Origin: Methylobacterium aquaticum
GTDB lineage: Bacteria; Pseudomonadota; Alphaproteobacteria; Rhizobiales; Beijerinckiaceae
Direction: 5' to 3'
Length of the DNA stretch: 62,197 nt
Assembly: GCF_001043915.1 (NCBI RefSeq)
Contig: NZ_LABX01000051.1
Coordinates: 1 to 62,197 of the forward strand
In this document: positions 9,001 to 15,268 of the stretch, piece by piece
How the letters are laid out: each line of letters starts with the position of its first letter
How positions within the stretch are numbered: the first letter of the stretch is position 1
Notes under the pieces: model-generated
What the model was told of the DNA's origin: nothing
What the model saw: only the letters and a program-made list of their open reading frames with translations
Databases searched by the model: none
Position numbers and translations under genes: made by a program

Positions 9001-10341
9001 CCGCGCCTGGCGTTCGGCCGCATACTCCGCCTCCCGCTCCTGGATCCGGCGCTCCAGCGCCGCGGCCGAGGACTCGAGGCGGCTGCGCAGCGCCTGCTCG
9101 TCGCTGACGCGATCGCGAAGGAGCGCGACCTCCCGGTTCGCGATCTCACGGTTGTGCCAGGCGAGCGCGATGCCGTCGATCAAGGCATGCACGGTGGCGG
9201 GCGTCTGCTCACCGTTCAGCCGCGACAGGAGCGGCGAGACCATCGACAGCTCCCGCTCGAAGACTTGCCGCTGCCGCTCGGCCCCGCGCTGCTCGGCCTG
9301 CGCCAGCAACTCACCGATCTGCGCCTCGCGCACCGACAGGGCGCGCTCGGCGCGCGCCGTATGGGCGGCAAGCTGATTGCCGGCTTCGAGCAGGTGCTGG
9401 ATCGTCAACCTGTTGTCGGACAGGACCTGGTGGGCCGCTTCGGCGATGCGGGCCTGGTCCGTCAGGGCACTCTCCTTGTGGCGGGCGAGGACAAGGTCGT
9501 GCTCGATCTCGCCGATCCGCCGGCGGAGACTCTCGGTCTCGTCGTGGACGCCGGACGCCCACCGGGTGACCTCGCGATAGGTGAGCCAGAGATCGTCGTC
9601 CGGCAGCACGAGAACCGAATCGGCCGCGACGGGATGCTGGATCTCGCCGTCGCTGCAAAAGCCGACATAGTATTCGGGCGCGGCCAGGCGGGCGACGCCG
9701 GAATGGATCTCGGTGGGCCGGGTCAGGCCGCCTCGATCGCCGGTGAAGGCCCGGTAGCTGGGCTCGTTCGGGAGGATGCCGGTCGCCAGCGGGGCGACCA
9801 TCGACCCGATGAACATGCGCTGGCCGCGCATGTCGCAGGTCCTGAAGCGCGCCGACAGCAGACCCTGGAAGCTGGCCAGGTCGAACTCGTGAAGATGGAA
9901 CGGGTTCGGCTTGGACACGCTCTTCTGGTACTCGGGCTTGTTCGGCGACGAGATGATGAGGAGGCCGTCGGGCTTGAGGACGCGCTTGATCTCCGTCAGG
10001 AAGCGGTCCGCGTCCTTGAGATGCTCGATCGTCTCGAACGAGACCACGACGTCGAAGCTGGCATCGTCTGCCGGAAGCTGCTCCGCATCGCCCTGCAGGA
10101 AGGTCAGGTTGTCGCGATGGCCGTAGCGGGCCCGGGCATCGGCGATCGTGGCGGCGTCGATATCGACGCCGGTGACGTGGCGCGCCACGGCTGCGAGGTT
10201 CGCAGAGCCGTAACCCTCGCCGCAGGCAATGTCGAGCACGGCCGCACCGGTCACGTAATCTTTCGCCACTGCATAGCGATGCAGATGTTCGTAGGCTATG
10301 CGCCCCTTGATCGAGGGGGTGTAGCGCTCCAGATCGGCCAT
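6079..10341 (-). CDS. 1420-residue methyltransferase / GT2 / GT4 fusion protein
   Basis: A multidomain surface-glycan enzyme. Residues 1-200 form a class I SAM methyltransferase (motif I LDIACGEGYG at 36-45, FETIEHL). About 265-500 is a long charged coiled coil. About 555-665 has three FD..YL....HY..G repeat units of the kind found in rhizobial glycan-synthesis proteins (FFDEQRYLRLYG, MFDGDWYLATHP, LFDRHYYVSRYP). About 772-1010 is a GT2 domain (SIIIPVYNN, FLNNDT at 855-860, CEDSD). About 1035-1400 is a GT4-like domain (FGGGVKGKVIEAF). It sits between hddA and gmhA, so heptose transfer plus methylation is a plausible role; substrates are not determined. No signal peptide or membrane segment was seen. 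Confidence 0.88.
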   Translation of the reverse strand: MADLERYTPSIKGRIAYEHLHRYAVAKDYVTGAAVLDIACGEGYGSANLAAVARHVTGVDIDAATIADARARYGHRDNLTFLQGDAEQLPADDASFDVVVSFETIEHLKDADRFLTEIKRVLKPDGLLIISSPNKPEYQKSVSKPNPFHLHEFDLASFQGLLSARFRTCDMRGQRMFIGSMVAPLATGILPNEPSYRAFTGDRGGLTRPTEIHSGVARLAAPEYYVGFCSDGEIQHPVAADSVLVLPDDDLWLTYREVTRWASGVHDETESLRRRIGEIEHDLVLARHKESALTDQARIAEAAHQVLSDNRLTIQHLLEAGNQLAAHTARAERALSVREAQIGELLAQAEQRGAERQRQVFERELSMVSPLLSRLNGEQTPATVHALIDGIALAWHNREIANREVALLRDRVSDEQALRSRLESSAAALERRIQEREAEYAAERQARDAREAELREAAQSLGQRLAAAKDEHDRLQTALAEATRDAEDRLKARDEADAAQLASLTGILAYRDAFAHAVRRASHIVRLDMMQTQPRSPLRLQAVNPGEPVYEKLFFDEQRYLRLYGDALEDGVDPFRHYVETGWREGRSPNVMFDGDWYLATHPNALASGLNPLSHYVRVGAAAELQPHPLFDRHYYVSRYPESVRHVGDAFQHFVRAGLWANHAPNAEIERLAGDGPVIAVIERCLGEALSPVVDADTWPSTLNDYWIPQSLRDYVVDEFGDGPIDALSYLFSVITTYDADPDGFASSPALKYLVQRAQRRAAPAVGTLPDVSIIIPVYNNLVYTLTAIVSILEHETSHSYEIIVGDDRSTDATPTVVPGLGPSIVLARHPTNLGFLSNCNACARQASGRILVFLNNDTLVLPGWLDALVAPFASDPAVGMTGSKLLNGDGTLQEAGGILWNDGSAWNYGRGGDPRLPHFSYSKDVDYISGASIALPKALWDELGGFDPLFTPAYCEDSDIAFRVRAAGYRTWLAAHSVLIHHEGRSHGRDVTSGIKAYQVSNQRKFLDRWGATLKAEHFPKAETVFLARDRSARRPHILIVDHYVPQWDRDAGSRTMLHFIRMFLKQGFQVTFWPDNLYNDRAYARPLQNLGVEVIYGPHHVGGFETWYRENADHLGYVFLSRPQIAEKYIDAIDRRKSKIVFYGHDLHWRRLEIQWKVSQDEKVYHEMTTMRALEEKICLGSDAIFYPSQTEIDILRDCLPGLPAAAAVPAWFFDEAEIAAMGERHKNAPQRDAAHLMFVGGFVHGPNVDGVLWFVSEVWPKVKAAVAEARLTIAGSNPPGEIRNLVNTAPSVSVAGHISDAALRQLYAQASAAIVPLRFGGGVKGKVIEAFSNAIPVVSTTIGMQGIDADDVCLVADEPDAFAEAVIHCLLDPAAAQERAARAIEFLTRNYALAALVRSMQPSIPELGGAPATSATE

Positions 10342-10409
10342 TATCGATTCACCAGCAGAAGGACAGTTCGGTCGAGGCGCGGGAGACGAGGAGGATGGCG
10401 GTCGTCCTG

Positions 10410-10514
10410 CCTAAGCAGACTTGCGTTGGCAGGCCACCGCTTCGTCCGCTTAGGGTCTTGTTTGATCGCAGATTTTTGCCGCCGAACCGGTGACCACGTC
10501 GGCGAAATCCGCTT
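10410..10514 (+). repeat. Dispersed intergenic repeat, copy 2
   Basis: Starts CCTAAGCAGACTTGCGT and ends GGCGAAATCCGCTT. It shares its 5' block (CTAAGC.GACTTGCGT.GGCAGGCCA) with the copy at 34897 and its 3' block (GTTTGATCGCAGATTTTTGC) with the copy at 3870. A weaker related unit (TTGTCGCCGAACCGCGAGTCGC) follows at about 10541-10595, directly after the hddA stop codon. Confidence 0.78.
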
Positions 10515-10602
10515 TTGCGGAGCCGCATCGCGCAGCTCAGCTGAGTGGTTGTTTTTGCATCATTCTTGTCGCCGAACCGCGAGTCGCTTGGGCGCATGAC
10601 GC

Positions 10603-11514
10603 TCAGGTCTGGGTTTTCCAGGATTCGACGCCTCGACCGGCCAGGTGGACCGGCCATGCCCAGCCGCCGGCCTCGAACAGCTCGTCGATGATCTGGGTCG
10701 ACACACCGGATGCGGTCTTCTTCTTCGAGATCCACGGATTGTTGAGAACCGCGCCGAGCGTGCGGAGATTCCCGGTGAGCAGGGCCTGCTTCATGTCGAT
10801 GGCGGCCTGCTTGATCGCATGGAGCGCGTCGAGCGTCTGCGCGTTGCGGCCGACCTGCGGATCGATGATCTGCTCGGATTCGCGCGAGACGCCGGTGGAG
10901 CAGATGACGAGCGACGCTTCCAGCTCGTTGAGCACCGAACGGTCGACCCGCAGCGGGTCGGCGATGACCCGGTCCTGCGGGAGGAACTCGATGAAGTTCA
11001 CGCCACCGAACGAGGCCGCAGACTGATCCTGCTTGCCGCCGGCGAGGCTCAGCCTCAGGCGCTCGATCTCGAAGGCGAGATGGGCCAGGTCGTAGGTCCC
11101 GAGCGGCGTGTTGCAGAAGAACCGGAACGCCTCGCACAGAGCGACGGCGAGAGCCGACGAGGAGCCGAGCCCCGACCCGTGCGGAGAATCGACGCCGGTC
11201 GTGACCGTCATGCCGGCCTTGGGATCGAGGGAGCCCGACTCGACGAAATGGTTGTAGACCGCCCGATGAAATCTCAGGCCCGATCCGATATCGAGGGCGC
11301 GTCCCGTCGAGTGGCTCTCGTCCGTGTTGATGTCGCTCGCCACGAAGCGGATGACGCTGTCGTTACGCGGTGTGATGAAAGCGTATGCGTAGCGGTCGAT
11401 CGTGCAATTCAGGATGGCTCCACCATATTCGTCGCAATATGGGGACAGGTCGGTGCCGCCACCTGCGAGACCGGGCCTCAGAGGCGCTCGTGAGCGAATG
11501 GCAACTTCTCGCAA
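10603..11514 (-). CDS. hddA: D-glycero-D-manno-heptose 7-phosphate kinase, apparently lacking GHMP motif 3
   Basis: GHMP-family kinase that would phosphorylate heptose 7-phosphate at C1. Motif 1 region (APLRPGLAGGGTDLSPY, residues 10-26) and the ATP loop PHGSGLGSSSALAVAL (111-126) are intact. By eye, about 38 residues are missing near residue 281 (base ~10674): IIDELFE runs straight into AGGWAWPVHL, skipping the region where relatives carry the third motif (G-x-GAGGGGF). The reading frame is intact across the junction. The protein is 303 residues, against roughly 340 in relatives. TTG at 11512-11514 is preferred as start because AAGGAG lies 8 bases upstream and the protein then begins REVAIRSRAP like its relatives. 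Activity is doubtful. Confidence 0.85.
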   Translation of the reverse strand: MREVAIRSRAPLRPGLAGGGTDLSPYCDEYGGAILNCTIDRYAYAFITPRNDSVIRFVASDINTDESHSTGRALDIGSGLRFHRAVYNHFVESGSLDPKAGMTVTTGVDSPHGSGLGSSSALAVALCEAFRFFCNTPLGTYDLAHLAFEIERLRLSLAGGKQDQSAASFGGVNFIEFLPQDRVIADPLRVDRSVLNELEASLVICSTGVSRESEQIIDPQVGRNAQTLDALHAIKQAAIDMKQALLTGNLRTLGAVLNNPWISKKKTASGVSTQIIDELFEAGGWAWPVHLAGRGVESWKTQT

Positions 11515-11942
11515 GACGCTAACTCCTTTGCCTGGCCCGGCATCAAGCAAATTTTTCACTCTGATGCAAGAGAATTATAGCCAAAGTCAGGACAATAGAG
11601 CGGTCGCAAAAATAGGTTCCGCATCTTCAAAGGCAGCAACTTGCCACGTGTTGCCGTAGGGCTGATCACTATCACCCGTCCGGGTGGCGGCGATGTCGGC
11701 GGGTGCCGATGCTGAGAACCTGTTCGCGCGAGAGAGGCCGGGCTCGAAGTCTCTCGACGGCACGTGATGATGGGCGTTGCACAGGGACCTTCGCAGATCG
11801 GACGTGTCTCGTTGCCGTGATCTGACGCAAGGTCGTGGCGGATCGGGGCCGATCCGCGAGGGCCGGCTCGGGTGTCATGCTGGGTGACGCGGCGTGCCGG
11901 GGGGCTGGGGCAAGGGGCCGGGGCAAGGGGCCGGGGACCACG
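11515..11942. promoter_or_regulatory. Promoter region upstream of the heptose cluster
   Basis: A 428-base gap without a gene. The part next to hddA is much richer in A+T than its surroundings. On the minus strand a perfect TATAAT (11574-11579) preceded by TGGC lies 60 bases before the TTG start; no good -35 hexamer is seen at 16-18 bases, so it would act as an extended -10 type. The half nearer the methyltransferase gene shows nothing recognisable. Confidence 0.35.
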
Positions 11943-12800
11943 TCAGGAAGGCGCTGTCGCTGCCGGAGCCGGCACGGCCAGCAGATCCCGATGGCCGATC
12001 ACCGCCCGCGTGCCGGGGCGCTGCCGCAGCGCCGACCAGGCCGCGGCATCCGAGGCAGCGACCTGCCCGGTCTCCCGCGCCGCCTGCGCCGTGCCCTCGG
12101 CGAGCTGGTGCAACAGGGCCTCCGCGTCCGGCCCGAGGTGCCACGGGCTGGCGGCGCTCTCGACCGCATAGCCCCACGCTCGGAAGGCATTCGCCAGCGC
12201 GTCGGTCGCGCCCGGGCCGGCGGCGGGCCCGAATCCCTTGTCGCCGGCCTGGTGGGCCAGGAAGGCGGCGTGGATCGCGGCGTCGTCCGGGTGCGGCGGC
12301 GTCCAGTCTTCCTCCCCGTCATAGGTGAGGGCGGTGTAGAAGACGGCGCGGGCCTGCGCCACCGCCCGGGCGACGGTGGCGATCCAGGCGTCCGAGGCGA
12401 GATCGAACAGGGCCGCCGCGGTGACGAGGTCCGGTTTCTCCTCCAACGCCGCGGCCGGGTCGGCCGCGAGGTCGAGGGCGCGGAACCGCACGGCGATCCG
12501 CGCTGGGCCGCGATGCAGGATCAGGCCCTCTCCCGCCGGTTCCGCCCGCTCGGCCCAATCCGTCAGGCGCAACCGGGCGGCGGCGAGCAAGGCGGGATCG
12601 TGGTCGACCAGCACCCAGTCCTGGGCGGAACCCAGATGGGGGGCCAGCGCCCGCAGGTTCGAGCCGGTGCCGCAGCCGAGATCGACCGCCCGCAAGCGCG
12701 GCGGCAGCACCCGCGCCAGGGCGGCGACGAGGCCCGCGTCCCGGGCGGCGTGGTCGGCGGGCTCGCGCAGGGCGAGCCAGTCTGGGCTGAAGCCGCTCAT
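11943..12800 (-). CDS. Class I SAM-dependent methyltransferase
   Basis: A 285-residue protein with motif I VDLGCGTGSNLRAL (about 39-52), an acidic residue after strand 2 (VLVDHDPALL) and PDLVTAAALFDLASDAWI in the motif IV/V region. Methyl acceptor unknown. It is the last gene of a minus-strand run (dehydrogenase, QueD-like, GT4, methyltransferase) with only 22 bases between the upstream GT4 stop and its ATG at 12798-12800, so it is likely co-transcribed. The tail beyond residue 260 is Ala/Pro-rich. Confidence 0.82.
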   Translation of the reverse strand: MSGFSPDWLALREPADHAARDAGLVAALARVLPPRLRAVDLGCGTGSNLRALAPHLGSAQDWVLVDHDPALLAAARLRLTDWAERAEPAGEGLILHRGPARIAVRFRALDLAADPAAALEEKPDLVTAAALFDLASDAWIATVARAVAQARAVFYTALTYDGEEDWTPPHPDDAAIHAAFLAHQAGDKGFGPAAGPGATDALANAFRAWGYAVESAASPWHLGPDAEALLHQLAEGTAQAARETGQVAASDAAAWSALRQRPGTRAVIGHRDLLAVPAPAATAPS

Positions 12801-12822
12801 GCTGTCCTCACGGTCGGGGTCG

Positions 12823-13881
12823 TCATGCGGGGGACTTTACGACGGCATCGTTCATGGCAGCGGCGACCGCCGCCGCGGTGTCGGGCCAGTCGGGCAGGCG
12901 CCGCCCCGCCGCCCAGGATGCCGCGGCGGCCTCGGCGCGGCGGGCCGGATCGGCGATCAGCGTGCGGAGCGCGGCGGCGAGGGCGGGCGCGTCGCCGGGC
13001 GGCACCGCGTGGCCGGCGCCGGCCGGCACCGTCTCGGCCGCGGCGCCCCCGGTGGTGGCAACGAGGGGCAGGCCGCGGGCCAGGGCCTCGGCCAAGGCCA
13101 TGCCGTAGCCCTCGAACAGCGAGGCCGAGACCGCGAGGTCGGCCTCGGCATAGCACCGCTCCAGGGCGTCCGCCGTCACCGCGCCTGCCAGGGTGATGCG
13201 GCTCTCGAGACCCGCCGCGGCGATCCGATGGCGCAGGGCGTCGGCGCAGTCGGGCGCCCGGTCGAGGCTGCCCGCGATCGTGAGCGACCAGTCGAGATCG
13301 GCCAGCATCGCCAGCGCCTGCACCAGCACGGCGTAGCCCTTGCGCGGCGTCACGGTGCCGACCGAGAGGAGCCGGACATGCGGGCCCGGCCGCGGCGCCA
13401 CCCGGACCGCCGGGCGCGTGCCGGGCTCGGCGATCGTGATCGTCGCGAGCGGCACGCCGAACTCGGCCGCGAGCAGCCGGGCGGTGAAGCGGCTCGTCGC
13501 GACCACGCGGTCGGCGAGCGCCAAGGCCGTGCGCTCGCGCGCGATCAAGGCCGCCGCCCGTTCCGGCGACAGGCCGGTCTCGTAGCCGAGGGGGTGATGC
13601 ACCAGGACCGAGACCGGCCGCCCGGCGGCGCGGATCACCTCCGGCGGCAGCGCCCCGTAGGCGAGGCCGTCGACGAGGAGGCCCGCCTCGGCCGGGACCT
13701 CGGCCAGGAGGGCAGCGGTGCGGGCGAGGTCGTCGGCGCCCGGATCCGGGAACCCGCCCGGCAGCGCCAGATGGGTCGCCACGATCCCCTGGCCCGGCAG
13801 GTGCGCGAGGAGCGCGCGGGCATAGGCGTAGCCCCCGGTCGGCGCCGAGAGGTCGCCCGGGACGGCGAGAACGAGCCGCAT
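12823..13881 (-). CDS. GT4-family glycosyltransferase
   Basis: A 352-residue GT-B glycosyltransferase. The C-terminal half shows LLSVGTVTPRKGYAVLVQAL, WSLTIAGSLDR and the nucleotide-sugar motif SLFEGYGMALAEALARGLPLV with its two glutamates. The N-terminal half starts MRLVLAVPGDLSAPTGGYAYA, the usual acceptor-domain opening with a Gly-rich turn. Its ATG (13879-13881) overlaps the stop of the QueD-like gene by one base (TGATG), indicating translational coupling. No signal or membrane helix. Donor and acceptor cannot be read from sequence; the neighbour suggests a pterin- or deazapurine-like acceptor (inference). Confidence 0.87.
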   Translation of the reverse strand: MRLVLAVPGDLSAPTGGYAYARALLAHLPGQGIVATHLALPGGFPDPGADDLARTAALLAEVPAEAGLLVDGLAYGALPPEVIRAAGRPVSVLVHHPLGYETGLSPERAAALIARERTALALADRVVATSRFTARLLAAEFGVPLATITIAEPGTRPAVRVAPRPGPHVRLLSVGTVTPRKGYAVLVQALAMLADLDWSLTIAGSLDRAPDCADALRHRIAAAGLESRITLAGAVTADALERCYAEADLAVSASLFEGYGMALAEALARGLPLVATTGGAAAETVPAGAGHAVPPGDAPALAAALRTLIADPARRAEAAAASWAAGRRLPDWPDTAAAVAAAMNDAVVKSPA

Positions 13882-14282
13882 CAGGCGAGCGGCGCCTCGA
13901 ACCAGGCCCGCGCCAGGTGGGATTCGTGCAAGGTGACGCGCAGGCGGCTCACGCCCTCGCCGCCGGGGCCGAGATCGCCGGCCCGCGTGGCGGCGGCCAT
14001 CGCGCGATGGATGTGCCCGCACAGGAACTCGGTGGTGGTGTTCTGGCCCGCAAATTCCGGCAGGTCGTCGAGGTTGCGGAAGGTGAGCGGCGCCAGGATG
14101 GTCTTGAGCGCCTCGCTCGCCCGGCCGATATCGACCACCACCCCGTCCGCGGTCAGGGTCTCGCGGAAGAACGCCACGTCGACCACGAAGGTCGCCCCGT
14201 GCAGGGCCTGCGCCGGCCCGAACAGCTCACCCTTGAAGCTGTGGGCGATCATCACGTGGTCGCGGACCTCGACGGCGTACAT
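13881..14282 (-). CDS. QueD/PTPS-like protein with altered active site
   Basis: A 133-residue member of the 6-pyruvoyl/6-carboxytetrahydropterin synthase fold. Family signatures remain: VVVDIGRASEALKTIL (cf. the D-F-G-x-L-K motif), NTTTEFL (cf. PTSE) and VTLHES near the C terminus. By eye, key catalytic elements differ. H14 and H28 are present, but the HGH zinc motif reads HGA (A30). The catalytic Cys before it is absent (GPAQALHG), and the conserved LDH reads LTF. It may therefore catalyse another reaction or bind substrate only. It starts 11 bases after the dehydrogenase stop and couples to the GT4 gene. Confidence 0.85.
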   Translation of the reverse strand: MYAVEVRDHVMIAHSFKGELFGPAQALHGATFVVDVAFFRETLTADGVVVDIGRASEALKTILAPLTFRNLDDLPEFAGQNTTTEFLCGHIHRAMAAATRAGDLGPGGEGVSRLRVTLHESHLARAWFEAPLA

Positions 14283-14293
14283 GGGAACTCCTG

Positions 14294-15235
14294 TCAGTAG
14301 CGGATCACGGTGCACAGGCCCGGGGCGCCGGGCTTGAGCAGGCGGGGCAGGGCGGCGGGCAGGTCGTCGAAGGCGACCTCCTCGGTGAGGAGGGCGTCGA
14401 GGCGGTCGTCGCGGAGAAGGTCGAGGGCCTTGGCGAGGCGGCGGCGGTGGCTCCAGCGCGGACGGCGCGAGGCCGCCACCGCCCCGACCTGGCTGGCGAT
14501 CAGGCGCAGGCGCCGGGCATGGAAGGCGAGGCCCAGCGGCGCGGCGATCGCGTCGGTGCCGTACCAGCTCAGCTCGACGATCGTCCCCTCCTCCCCGGCG
14601 AGCGACAGGGCCAGCGCCAGCCCGGCCGCGCTGGCGCTGGCGTGGACAACGAGATCGGCCTCGTCCGGTGCCGCCTCCGGCAGCGCGAAGGCGAGGCCCA
14701 GCGCCCGCGCCGTTCCGGCCCGGGCGGGGTCGCGGTCGATCAGGCAGACCTCCGCTCCCGGCAGGCCGGCGCAGAGATGGGCGACGAGGAGCCCGACCAC
14801 CCCGCCGCCGACCACCGCGATCCGGTCCCCCGGCCCGGCGCCCGAATCCCACAGGGCGTTCAGCGCCGTCTCCATGTTGGCGGCGAGCACCGCCCGGCGC
14901 GGCGGCAGGCCCGCGGGCAGCGGGCAAAGCGTGTCCCGGCGGGCATTGAACGCCTCCTGGTGCGGCTGGAGCGCGAAGACCCGCTCGCCTGCTTCCGTCT
15001 CGGCGACGGCGCAATAGCCGTACTTGACCGGGAAGGAGAAGTCGCCGTCCTGGCCTGGGGCCCGCATCCGTTCGGCCACCGCCTCGGGCACACGGCCTTC
15101 GAAGACCAGCCGCTCGGTGCCCCGGCTCAAGGCCGTCCACAGGGTGCGCGCCCGCACCTCGCCCGGGCCGGGCGGGGACAGGCGCTCTTGCCGCAGCTCC
15201 GCTTGGCCGGCTGCGCTATACCAGAGCGCCCGCAC
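14294..15235 (-). CDS. MDR-superfamily dehydrogenase, BchC-like
   Basis: A 313-residue medium-chain dehydrogenase/reductase. The N-terminal catalytic lobe has TALSRGTERLVFEGRVPE and KYGYCAVAE. The Rossmann part shows IAVVGGGVVGLLVAHL and VCLIDRDPARA for NAD(P). The GHE zinc motif and the four-Cys structural zinc lobe are not seen, and the SRGTE stretch resembles the BchC branch (family-level inference). The start is taken at GTG 15235 because relatives begin with an RALWY-like sequence; TTG at 15277 (after GAGGAG) is the alternative and would overlap the divergent opgH start. First gene of the run ending at 11943. Confidence 0.8.
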   Translation of the reverse strand: MRALWYSAAGQAELRQERLSPPGPGEVRARTLWTALSRGTERLVFEGRVPEAVAERMRAPGQDGDFSFPVKYGYCAVAETEAGERVFALQPHQEAFNARRDTLCPLPAGLPPRRAVLAANMETALNALWDSGAGPGDRIAVVGGGVVGLLVAHLCAGLPGAEVCLIDRDPARAGTARALGLAFALPEAAPDEADLVVHASASAAGLALALSLAGEEGTIVELSWYGTDAIAAPLGLAFHARRLRLIASQVGAVAASRRPRWSHRRRLAKALDLLRDDRLDALLTEEVAFDDLPAALPRLLKPGAPGLCTVIRY

Positions 15236-15268
15236 GGCCTCCGCCGTGTCGCTCCCGGATGCCTGACG

